Below the pieces are notes generated by a model that saw nothing but the letters and a program-made list of their open reading frames with translations, made no database searches and was not told the DNA's origin. Shown here one piece after another: positions 51,259 to 59,426 of a stretch of 64,000 nucleotides of DNA. The stretch spans positions 1-64,000 of the forward strand of contig NZ_SNXW01000003.1 in the NCBI RefSeq assembly GCF_004362855.1, written 5' to 3'. The translations under genes and the position numbers were made by a program. The DNA comes from Aquabacterium commune. Its GTDB lineage: Bacteria > Pseudomonadota > Gammaproteobacteria > Burkholderiales > Burkholderiaceae_C. Positions within the stretch are counted from its first letter, which is position 1; each line of letters begins with the position of its first letter.

Positions 51259-51344
51259 AAGGCTGGGGAAAAACGCTCAGGCGGCGGTGTGCGCAAGCCG
51301 CAAGCGGAGGTGGCCCGCGAAAGGCGGGCAGTTCCGGGCGCGGC

Positions 51345-54300
51345 TCATGCCCCCCGCCACGCCGCGGCAGCGCCCTGCTGGGTGGCCTGCGCGCGGCCCA
51401 GGGCCGTGAGGGTGTCGAGGATCTGCGGCAGGCGCTTTTTCCAGGGGCCGCGCCCGGTGAAGCGGTCGGCGAGCTGGGCTTCGCTCAGCGGCGAGGGGCT
51501 GGTTTGCAGGGCGTCGGCCACGGCGCGCATTTGCTCTGGCAGTTCGGCGGGCCAGGGCTGGCGGGCGCGTTGGGCGCCTGCACCTTGCGATGAGGCCGCT
51601 GCATCTGTGGCCTCCGCGGCCTCCGACCCTTCCGATGCCTCCAACGCTGCCCCGCCATCGGGCGCGTCGCGGCCGGCGGCATCGCTGCCCGAGCCAGCGG
51701 CAGATGGGGCCACGGTGGCCAAGGGCAGAGCGCTTTGCGTGGCCGCTGCGGCGCGCTGCGCCGGGTCCTGGAAGGCGGGGCGCAGCCAGCGCACGGTGCC
51801 GTTGGCTTCTTCGGCGGCGCGGCGGGCGTTCAGGGCGACGAGGCGGCCGAGCAGGGCGTCCGTCCAGGCCTGGCGGGCGCTCAACTGGCCCTCGCTGCTG
51901 TCGCCGCCCGTGCTGCCCGCGCCGTGGCCCCAGGGCACCTCGCCCAGGTCGGCCCAGCCGTAGGCCTGCAGCACGGCGGCGTCGAGCTCGGTGTGCAGGC
52001 TCAGCAGCACGCCGGCCAGGCCGGCATCGTGGTGCTGCTTTTCCTTGGCGCTGAGGGGGCGGCCGGCGCGCAGGGCTTCGAGCACGTTGTAGAGCCCGGT
52101 CAGCGTCAGGCCCGCGGCCTGGCCTTCGGTGGATGCGAGCACGCGCTTGCGGTGGGCGTCGATGGCTTCGGCGCGGGCGCGCAGGGTGTTGGCGAGGGGG
52201 CTGGCGGGGGCGAAGCCGGTGTCGTCGGCGGGGAAGGGGAAGGTTTCGAAGCAGCGGGTTTTGTTGTAGCGCGGGTCGTTGCCCACGCCGAGGCGGCTGC
52301 CGGTGGCCAGGGCCCATTCGCCGTGCACGGTGCTGGACAGCACGGCCAGGGGCAGGGCGTCGTCCAGGGCGATGGCGATCAGCATGTTGTCAGGCAGCAC
52401 ATCGGCATCGAGGAACTGGAAGACGCGGTGCTTGGTGGTTTCGACGGTGGCGATGTAGCGGGGGAGGTTGGCCAGTTGCTGGCGCATGTCTCCACGAAGT
52501 CTGCGATGAAGCCACCAACTTTCGCGGACGGATGCCATGCGGTTCACGTCGCGCTCCGGCTTCACCCGGTCGTGCAGCCACTGGTAAATGGCGGGGTAGC
52601 GGTTGCGCACGGCATCGGCGTCCAGGCCGAACAGGTCGATCACCATCGACCCGCGCGGCGTGGCTGTCAGGTCTCGGCCATTGCGGTAGGCGCGGATATG
52701 GCGCTCCAGCCCCGGCTCGCGGCCCAGGCCCAGCGCAGCGGCCTCGTCCGGCGTGACGATGAAGCCGGCGCTACCCAGTTCATGCCCGCGGTTTGAAATG
52801 CCCATGTTGGCCCGCAAGGCCACGGCCCCGGCCACGTTGGCGCCCACGCGCAGGTCGGCATGGACCACACCGGTTTGGCCGGTCAGGGCCACGGCCACCT
52901 CGTCGTGCTCGCCGGCGGTTTCGCTGCTCACGCTCAGCAGGCGGCCTTCGCCGGTGCCTGCGGCGCCCACGGTCATGGCAATGCGCACGGCGGCCCCGGC
53001 GGCGCTGTCCACCCAGGGGTGGTCGGGCACGGCAAAGCGCAGGTGCAGCGGGGCTTTGCCATCTGACAGGTGGGCCTCGATGACGCGGCGGTTGAAGGTC
53101 TGGCGCAGGCTGTTGGTGGTGATGAGGCCAAACTGCCGCACGGCGCCCTGGCGGGTCAGGGTGGCGGCGTGGTCCCACCAGTGCATGACGAAATCGGCGC
53201 TGTCGGGCACGCCGGGCCAGGCGGCGCGCAGGGCCTCCACATAGCCATCGCCCAGCGCAGCCCGCATCGTGCTGGCACCAATGAACGGCGGGTTGCCCAC
53301 GATGTAGTCGGCCTGCGGCCAGGCGGCCGGGCGCGGGTTCAGGTAGCGCCACTGCGGCGTTTGCGCGGCCTCGTCGGGCACGGGCAGGCCCGTCACGGGG
53401 TGGGGCTTGTGGGTGACGCCGTCCCAGCGGGTCAGGGCGTGGCCTTGGGCATCGAGGGCGGGCTCCTGGCCATCGCAGGCCAGCACGGCGTCGCGGTGCG
53501 CGATGTTGCCGAAGTCGTGCACCACGGGCTCGGCCACGCTGGCGGCGCCCTGGGTGCGGATGTGCCACTGCAAATGCCCGATCCACAGCACCAGCTCGGC
53601 CAGGGCGGCGGCGCGCTGGTTGAGCTCGATGCCCAGCAGCTGCTTGGGCGTGACGGTTTCGCCCTCCAGGCCGAGCTTGCTTTGGGTGTCGCCCAGGTCG
53701 TGCAGCTGGTTGAGCACCTCGCCTTCCAGGCGCTTGAGGTGTTCCAGCGTCACGTACAGGAAGTTGCCGCTGCCGCAGGCCGGGTCCAGCACGCGCACGG
53801 TGCACAGCTGGTGGTGGAACTGGCGCACGGTGGCGCGCGCCTCGTTCATGGCCTTGGCGGCCTGGCTCACCTGCTTGGCCGTGGGGGCCTTCGGCTTGCC
53901 TTTGGCATCGAGCGGGTGCTGCAGGGCCTGTGCTTCGCTGGCCAGCAGCAGGGCGGCGGCCTGGGCGTCGGCCCACTGGGCGCGCAAGGGCTCGATCACG
54001 GTGGGCAGCACCAGGCGCTCCACGTAGGCGCGCGGCGTGTAGTGGGCGCCGAGGGCGTGGCGCTCGGTGGGGTTGAGGGCGCGCTCCAGCAGGGTGCCGA
54101 AGATGGCGGGTTCCACGGCGGTCCAGTCGGCCTGGGCGGCGCGCAGCAGCAGCCTGATCTGCGGCTTGCTCAGGGGCAGCACGTAGCCGTCTTGCGCATG
54201 GCCTTTGAAGATCTTGCCGTTGAAGCGCAGCAGTTGCGCGTTGAGCGCGCCGTTGTAGTCGCCCGTGTCCATGTCGCGCCAGAGCACGCGCAACTGGCGC

Positions 54301-55127
54301 TGCAGCGCGTCGGGCTCGTCGATGTGGCGCTCCAGCAGGGTGCGGAAGCTGTCGCGCGGCAGCAGGGCCACGTCTTCGGCGAACATGCAAAACAGCGCAC
54401 GCGTCAGGAAGGCCGCGACCTGCTCGGAGGGGTGGCCGGCGTCTTCCAGCGAGCGCGCCACCTCGGCGAGCTTGGCGGCCACATCGCGCGTGACCTCGGC
54501 GCTCAAGCGCGCCGGGTCCAGCGACATCGGTGCCATCCAGACCTTGCGCAGGCGCTCGCGCACCTGGGGCTGGGCCAGATCGACCAGCGCGATGCGGTGG
54601 CTGCGCGTGTCGGGGAAGGGCGTGTAGGTGCCGCCGCTGCGCGAGAACTCGGCGTAGAGCTCGATGACGTGGCCGACGTCGATGACGATCAGGAAAGGCG
54701 GGCGGCCCTCGCTTTGCGGCAGGGCGCGGGCGTAGTTTTCCGCTTGCTGGCGCGCACCGAGCATGGCCGTCTGGAAGCCCTGGGTGTGCGGCGCGGTGCG
54801 GATCTTTTTGGCCTCCAGCACGAAGGCATCGCGGCGGTAGCAGTCGAGGAAGCAGCTGGTGTCGTTGCCATCGCCAAAGGCCATGCGCACGCGGCGCTCG
54901 AACACATAGGGGTTCTCGCGCTGGTCGTGGTGGGCGGGCTCGGGGCGGGGCACGCCGAGCACGTCGCACAGCTCGGTGATGAACATCTGGTAGTTGGCGC
55001 GCTCGCTGCCATCCTTGCCTTGCCATTTGGCGATGAGCGCGAGTGCGGCGGCCTGTGCCTGGGCTTGGGCTTGGGTCTGAGCTTCGGCGCTGGCCGGGTT
55101 TCCCTGGGTGTGTGCTTGTGTCGTCAT
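51345..55127 (-). CDS. MmeI-like class IIL restriction-methylation enzyme
   Basis: A 1260-residue single-chain enzyme combining nuclease, methyltransferase and specificity parts. Residues 90-110 carry a PD-(D/E)XK-type core (FLDCYRRDAFVLEAKK, with E105 and K107). A helical connector follows, then GAHYTPRAYVE (360-370), SAM motif I VLDPACGSGNF (446-456) and catalytic NPPF (612-615), implying N6-adenine methylation. The target-recognition region spans about 800-1050. The last 200 residues are an Ala/Ser-rich linker and a helical tail (LSEAQLADRFTGRGPWKKRL) beyond the usual MmeI architecture. The ATG at 55127 is chosen; the frame continues to 55253 but overlaps the divergent gene's leader. Confidence 0.85.
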   Translation of the reverse strand: MTTQAHTQGNPASAEAQTQAQAQAQAAALALIAKWQGKDGSERANYQMFITELCDVLGVPRPEPAHHDQRENPYVFERRVRMAFGDGNDTSCFLDCYRRDAFVLEAKKIRTAPHTQGFQTAMLGARQQAENYARALPQSEGRPPFLIVIDVGHVIELYAEFSRSGGTYTPFPDTRSHRIALVDLAQPQVRERLRKVWMAPMSLDPARLSAEVTRDVAAKLAEVARSLEDAGHPSEQVAAFLTRALFCMFAEDVALLPRDSFRTLLERHIDEPDALQRQLRVLWRDMDTGDYNGALNAQLLRFNGKIFKGHAQDGYVLPLSKPQIRLLLRAAQADWTAVEPAIFGTLLERALNPTERHALGAHYTPRAYVERLVLPTVIEPLRAQWADAQAAALLLASEAQALQHPLDAKGKPKAPTAKQVSQAAKAMNEARATVRQFHHQLCTVRVLDPACGSGNFLYVTLEHLKRLEGEVLNQLHDLGDTQSKLGLEGETVTPKQLLGIELNQRAAALAELVLWIGHLQWHIRTQGAASVAEPVVHDFGNIAHRDAVLACDGQEPALDAQGHALTRWDGVTHKPHPVTGLPVPDEAAQTPQWRYLNPRPAAWPQADYIVGNPPFIGASTMRAALGDGYVEALRAAWPGVPDSADFVMHWWDHAATLTRQGAVRQFGLITTNSLRQTFNRRVIEAHLSDGKAPLHLRFAVPDHPWVDSAAGAAVRIAMTVGAAGTGEGRLLSVSSETAGEHDEVAVALTGQTGVVHADLRVGANVAGAVALRANMGISNRGHELGSAGFIVTPDEAAALGLGREPGLERHIRAYRNGRDLTATPRGSMVIDLFGLDADAVRNRYPAIYQWLHDRVKPERDVNRMASVRESWWLHRRLRGDMRQQLANLPRYIATVETTKHRVFQFLDADVLPDNMLIAIALDDALPLAVLSSTVHGEWALATGSRLGVGNDPRYNKTRCFETFPFPADDTGFAPASPLANTLRARAEAIDAHRKRVLASTEGQAAGLTLTGLYNVLEALRAGRPLSAKEKQHHDAGLAGVLLSLHTELDAAVLQAYGWADLGEVPWGHGAGSTGGDSSEGQLSARQAWTDALLGRLVALNARRAAEEANGTVRWLRPAFQDPAQRAAAATQSALPLATVAPSAAGSGSDAAGRDAPDGGAALEASEGSEAAEATDAAASSQGAGAQRARQPWPAELPEQMRAVADALQTSPSPLSEAQLADRFTGRGPWKKRLPQILDTLTALGRAQATQQGAAAAWRGA

Positions 55128-55236
55128 GCGGGGGATTCTGCCAAAGGGGTGTGGCGGCTTGGCGCTGCCCATCCGATACAGTTCGGCAAAGCCCAAGACC
55201 ACACCACCAACACCCCAGCCTTTGAGAGGGCGTGCC

Positions 55237-56424
55237 GTGAGAATCGAATCCATCCGACTGAAGAACTACAAGGTGTTCCGCGATGTGCACCTGACCGACA
55301 TCCCGAACTTCCTGGTCGTGGTGGGCGCCAATGGGGCCGGCAAGTCCACCCTGTTCGATGTGTTCGGCTTCTTGCACGACTGCCTCAAGGGCAATGTGCG
55401 GCAGGCCCTGGATGCGCGGGGCCGCTTTCGCGAAGTGTTGAGCCGCGACGCCACCGACCCGACCATCCTCATCGAGATCCAGTACCGCATGCAGATCACG
55501 GGTGTGGAGCGGCTGGTGACCTACTCGCTGGAAATCGCGGAGCGTGCGGGCCAACCCATCGTTCAGCGCGAAATCCTGCGCTACAAGCGGGGGCGTTATG
55601 GCAGCCCTTACCGCTTCCTGGACTTCACCAACGGCGAGGGCTTTGCCATCACCAACGAGGAAGACTTCCAGAAGGGCGACGAGGAGCTGGATCGGGAGTC
55701 GCAGAAGGTGGCGCCCGACACCCTGGCCATCAAGGGCCTGGGGCAGTTTGAGCGCTTCAAGGCGGCCACGGCGTTCAGGCAGCTGATCGAGTCCTGGCAC
55801 GTGTCGGACTTCCACATCAACGCCGCACGGGGCCGCAAGGAGGCGTCGGGCGAGTCGGAGCACCTGTCCGAAACGGGGGACAACCTGCCGCTGGTGGCGC
55901 GCTACCTGTTCGAGCAGCACCCCGAGGCTTTCAAGGAGATGTTGGACGTGATGGCGCGCCGCGTGCCGGGCATCGCGTCGGTCACGCCCGAGTTGATGGC
56001 CGATGGCTACCTGACCCTGCGCTTTCAAGATGGCACCTTCAAAACGCCGTTCCTGGACCGCTATGTGTCCGACGGCACGATCAAGATGTTCGCCTACCTC
56101 GTGCTGCTGCACGACCCGAAGCCGCACCCGCTGCTGTGTGTGGAGGAGCCGGAAAACCAGCTCTACCCCAAGCTGATGGGCGAGTTGGCCGAGGAGTTCC
56201 GGCTGTACGCACAGCGGGGTGGGCAGGTGCTGGTGTCCACGCACTCGCCGGACTTCCTGAACGCGGTCAACCTGGAGGAGGTGTGCTGGCTGGTCAAGCG
56301 CGAAGGCGCCACCGAGATCAGGCGTGCCCGCGACGATGCCCAGATCGCTGCCTACATGGCCGAAGGTGACCAGATGGGCTACCTGTGGAAGCAGGGCTTT
56401 TTCGAGGGCGCCGACCCGGTATGA
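55237..56424 (+). CDS. AAA family ATPase (OLD/RecF-like), DUF4276 partner
   Basis: A 395-residue ABC/SMC-type ATPase without a long coiled coil. Walker A GANGAGKST is at 30-38, following the typical lead MRIESIRLKNYKVFRDV. The signature-like YVSDGTIKMFAYLVLL is at 277-291, Walker B LLCVEEPENQLYP at 299-311 and the switch His in STHSPDF at 334-340. This class drives OLD nucleases and antiphage complexes. It starts with GTG at 55237 after GAGAGGG, overlaps the next gene by ATGA, and is divergent from the MmeI-like gene (109 bp apart). Its substrate is unknown. Confidence 0.88.
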   Translation: MRIESIRLKNYKVFRDVHLTDIPNFLVVVGANGAGKSTLFDVFGFLHDCLKGNVRQALDARGRFREVLSRDATDPTILIEIQYRMQITGVERLVTYSLEIAERAGQPIVQREILRYKRGRYGSPYRFLDFTNGEGFAITNEEDFQKGDEELDRESQKVAPDTLAIKGLGQFERFKAATAFRQLIESWHVSDFHINAARGRKEASGESEHLSETGDNLPLVARYLFEQHPEAFKEMLDVMARRVPGIASVTPELMADGYLTLRFQDGTFKTPFLDRYVSDGTIKMFAYLVLLHDPKPHPLLCVEEPENQLYPKLMGELAEEFRLYAQRGGQVLVSTHSPDFLNAVNLEEVCWLVKREGATEIRRARDDAQIAAYMAEGDQMGYLWKQGFFEGADPV

Positions 56425-57011
56425 AAGAGCTGGTTTTTTTCCTGGAAGAGCCTTCGGCACAGGCCATGTTGCAGGGGCTGTTGCCGCGCATGCTGGCCCC
56501 TGACATCCATGTCCGCCTGATTCCTTTCGAGGGCAAGCAGGACCTGGAGAAACAGCTGACCCGGCGCTTGCGTGGCTACCTCAACCCACAGGCCCGTTTC
56601 ATCGTCTTGCGGGACCAGGACAGCGCGCCTGATTGCACCGTCGTCAAGCACAAGCTGCTGAGGCTTTGCGCAGACGCAGGGCGCGGTGCGGTGTCGCTGG
56701 TGCGGGTGGCGTGCAAGGAGCTGGAAACCATTTACTTGGCTGACCTCGCTGCTGTGGAGCGTGCGCTGGGCGTGACTGGGCTGAGCAAGCATCAAGCCAG
56801 TGCCAAGTTCAGACAGCCTGACCACCTGGGCAGCCCAAGCGATGAGCTGCGCAAGCTGACGCAAGGGGCTTACCAGAAGGTGGGTGCGTCGCGCTTGATC
56901 GGGCCGCACCTGGACCTGGCCAACGAACGCTCGCCCACTTTCAAAAATCTGGTGAAGGGCATCAGGCGCCTGGAAGCCGAGTTGTTGGCCTTGCCTGCCG
57001 AAGCGCCATGA
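56421..57011 (+). CDS. DUF4276 family protein, TOPRIM-like
   Basis: A 196-residue protein with the DUF4276 layout: an N-terminal strand ending in acidic residues (VFFLEEPSAQAML, E9 and E10), then IVLRDQDSAPDC (D65 and D67), then CKELETIYLAD. A glutamate after strand 1 and a DxD after a later strand is the pattern of TOPRIM nucleases, so it may act as the nuclease or effector to the upstream ATPase. That assignment is by motif only. It overlaps the ATPase gene by 4 bp and the patatin gene by 4 bp, so the three are probably translated together. Confidence 0.82.
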   Translation: MKELVFFLEEPSAQAMLQGLLPRMLAPDIHVRLIPFEGKQDLEKQLTRRLRGYLNPQARFIVLRDQDSAPDCTVVKHKLLRLCADAGRGAVSLVRVACKELETIYLADLAAVERALGVTGLSKHQASAKFRQPDHLGSPSDELRKLTQGAYQKVGASRLIGPHLDLANERSPTFKNLVKGIRRLEAELLALPAEAP

Positions 57012-58078
57012 AAGCACTGCACATCCACGTCGGCGAGCGCGCCCGCCAGCACATCGCCACCCAGGGCCTGCGCCCGCAGGACATCCGCGTGGTGCCCGCC
57101 GCCGCCGGTGGCCCCAAGGGGCTGATGCTCACCCACCTCGACCAGCAGATCTTCGGCCGCTGGCTGCCCATGGGCGGCCACACGGTGCACCTCGTGGGCG
57201 CGTCGATTGGCGCCTGGCGCATGGCCACGGCCGCCATGCCCGACCCCATCCGCGCCTTCGCCGAGCTGTCGCACGGCTACATCCACCAGCACATCGAGCC
57301 CGAGGCGGGGCGCACATTCCCCTCGGCGGCGCGCATCACCGCCGGCTTCACGCAGACCCTGCAGGACTTCTTCGGCCGCGACACCGCCGCCTTGCTCAAC
57401 CACCCGCGCTGGCGCCTGCACGTGCTGACCTCCAAGGGCCGGCAGATCCTGCGGCAGAACACCCCGGCGCGCACGGCGGCGGGCTTCGCCGGCCTGGCGC
57501 TGACGAATGCGCTCTCGCGCAAGGCCGTGGGCCTGTTCCTGGAGCGCCACGTGTTCTCCTCGCCCGGCGAGCCGCTGCCCGTGCCCCTGCGCGACCTGCC
57601 CACGCAGCACGTGGCGCTGACCGAAGCCAACTTCATCCCGGCCATGCTGGCGTCCTGCAGCATCCCCTTCATGCTGGAAGGCGTGCCGCACATCCCCGGC
57701 GCGCGGCCCGGCACCCACTGGGACGGCGGCCTGGTGGACTACCACGTGCACTGGCCCTACAACCAGATGAAGCCCGGCCTGGTGCTCTACCCGCACTTCC
57801 AGCAACAGGTCGTGCCCGGCTGGCTGGACAAGGGCCTGCGCTGGCGCCACCGCGCCACGCCGGCCTTGAGCAACATGGTGCTGCTGTGCCCCAACCCCGA
57901 GTGGGTGCGCACGCTGCCCGGCGGCAAGCTGCCCGACCGCACCGACTTCAAAAGCCTGCCGCCGCAGCAGCGCATGAAGGTCTGGACCGAGGCGGTGGTG
58001 CGCTCCGAGCAAATGGCGCAGGAGTGGCAGGCATGGCTGGACGGTGGGTGCCCGGTGGATGTGTTGAGGGCGTTGTGA
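57008..58078 (+). CDS. patatin-like phospholipase
   Basis: A 356-residue patatin-fold hydrolase. The oxyanion loop is AAGGPKGL (residues 31-38), the nucleophile elbow GASIGAW (Ser near 65) and the catalytic Asp in WDGGLVDYHVH, so the Ser-Asp dyad is intact. It has no signal peptide. Relatives of this length seem widespread in Burkholderiales as stand-alone genes, so it may be an ordinary lipid-metabolism gene. However, its start overlaps the DUF4276 stop as ATGA, which places it in the same operon as the ATPase pair. The lipid substrate is unknown. Confidence 0.85.
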   Translation: MKALHIHVGERARQHIATQGLRPQDIRVVPAAAGGPKGLMLTHLDQQIFGRWLPMGGHTVHLVGASIGAWRMATAAMPDPIRAFAELSHGYIHQHIEPEAGRTFPSAARITAGFTQTLQDFFGRDTAALLNHPRWRLHVLTSKGRQILRQNTPARTAAGFAGLALTNALSRKAVGLFLERHVFSSPGEPLPVPLRDLPTQHVALTEANFIPAMLASCSIPFMLEGVPHIPGARPGTHWDGGLVDYHVHWPYNQMKPGLVLYPHFQQQVVPGWLDKGLRWRHRATPALSNMVLLCPNPEWVRTLPGGKLPDRTDFKSLPPQQRMKVWTEAVVRSEQMAQEWQAWLDGGCPVDVLRAL

Positions 58079-58100
58079 GGCTGTCGTTACACTCCAAATC

Positions 58101-59423
58101 ATGTCCTCAGACCCGATCGTCGCGCTGTTGCTGATCGCGGCCCTGATTGCCGCCAGCGCTTTCTTCTCCCTGACCGAACTGGCCGTGGCCGCGTCGCGCC
58201 GCGTGCGCCTGCGCCAACTGGCCGACCACGGTGACTGGCGCGCCCAGCGCGTGCTGGCTGTCCAGGACGAGCCCGGCGACTTCTTCACCGCCTTGCAGAT
58301 CGGCATGAACGCCGTGGCCATCCTGGGCGGCGTGGTGGGCGAGGGCGCTTTCTCGCCCATGGCCACGCGCCTGCTGCAGGCCTTGCAGCTCGACGCCGGC
58401 TACATCGAGACCAGCGCCTCGGTGCTGTCCTTCGTGCTGGTCACCAGCCTGTTCATCTTGCTGGCCGACCTCTTCCCCAAGCGCCTGGGCATGGTCGCGC
58501 CCGAGCAGGTCGCGGTGCGCGTGGTCGGGCCCATGCTGCTGGTGCTGGCGGCGTTCCGCCCGCTGGTGTGGTGCTTCAAGCGCCTGACCGACCTGCTGTT
58601 CAAGCTGCTGGGCCTGCCCGAGCGCCGCGACGAGGCCGTCACCTCCGACGACATCCTGGCGATGGCGCAGGCCGGTGCCGATGCCGGCGTGCTGGCGCTG
58701 ACCGGGCAGCAGGTCATCGAGAACGTGTTCGAGCTCGACACCCGCCTCGTCACCAGCGCCATGACCTCGCGCGACCGCATCGTTCACCTGCTGCTCGACG
58801 ACAGCGAGGCCCTGATCCGCGCGCGCATCGAGCAGTTCCCGCACTCGACCTACCTGGTCTGCGACGGCGACATCGACCACGTGGTCGGCTATGTCGATTC
58901 GAAAGACCTGCTCAGCCGCGTCTTCAACGGCCAGCCGATTTCGCTGCAGGCGCCGGGCCTGATCAAGAAGGTGCTGATCGTGCCGGAGCGCATCAGCCTC
59001 TCGGAGGTGCTGCAGCAGTTCCGCCAGGCCTTCGAGGACTTCGCCGTCATCCTCAACGAGTACAGCCTGGTCGTGGGCATCATCACCATCAACGACGTGA
59101 TGAGCACGGTGATGGGCAGCCTGGTGGCGCCCATGGACGACGACCAGATCGTGCAGCGCGACGCCGATTCCTGGCTGATCGACGGCGCCACGCCCATTCC
59201 GGACGTGCTGCGCGCGCTCGACCTCGATCACCTGCCGCAGCAGGACGAGTACGAGACCCTGGCGGGTTTCATGATGGTGATGCTGCGCCGCATCCCGCGC
59301 AAGACCGACAAGGTCAGCTGGGGCGGCTGGCGCTTCGAGGTGCTCGACGTGGACAGCTACCGCATCGACCAGGTGATGGTGGCGCGCGAGGTGCCGAGCA
59401 GCACCCCGCTGGCGGACGGCTGA
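58101..59423 (+). CDS. CNNM/CorC family transporter (hemolysin-like)
   Basis: A 440-residue membrane protein with an N-terminal DUF21/CNNM domain of four helices (SAFFSLTELAVAASRR in the first, LFPKRLGM near the end of the third). It is followed by a CBS pair (about 205-330; VTSAMTSRDRIVHL) and a C-terminal CorC_HlyC domain (ADSWLIDGATPIPDVLRAL, then YETLAGFMM). The family is linked to magnesium or cobalt export; the hemolysin name is historical. It begins 22 bp after the patatin gene and may be read through from it. Confidence 0.92.
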   Translation: MSSDPIVALLLIAALIAASAFFSLTELAVAASRRVRLRQLADHGDWRAQRVLAVQDEPGDFFTALQIGMNAVAILGGVVGEGAFSPMATRLLQALQLDAGYIETSASVLSFVLVTSLFILLADLFPKRLGMVAPEQVAVRVVGPMLLVLAAFRPLVWCFKRLTDLLFKLLGLPERRDEAVTSDDILAMAQAGADAGVLALTGQQVIENVFELDTRLVTSAMTSRDRIVHLLLDDSEALIRARIEQFPHSTYLVCDGDIDHVVGYVDSKDLLSRVFNGQPISLQAPGLIKKVLIVPERISLSEVLQQFRQAFEDFAVILNEYSLVVGIITINDVMSTVMGSLVAPMDDDQIVQRDADSWLIDGATPIPDVLRALDLDHLPQQDEYETLAGFMMVMLRRIPRKTDKVSWGGWRFEVLDVDSYRIDQVMVAREVPSSTPLADG

Positions 59424-59426
59424 AGC

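Noticed and set aside
53070-55751. An 893-codon plus-strand frame over the restriction gene
   Set aside because: It is the complement of the MmeI-like gene, whose nuclease and methyltransferase motifs are clear; the antisense translation is Gly/His/Val-rich with no domains.
57008-58078. Patatin gene as a CBASS CapV effector
   Set aside because: No cGAS/DncV-like cyclase or accessory cap gene is visible nearby; the overlap with the ATPase pair is reported separately instead.
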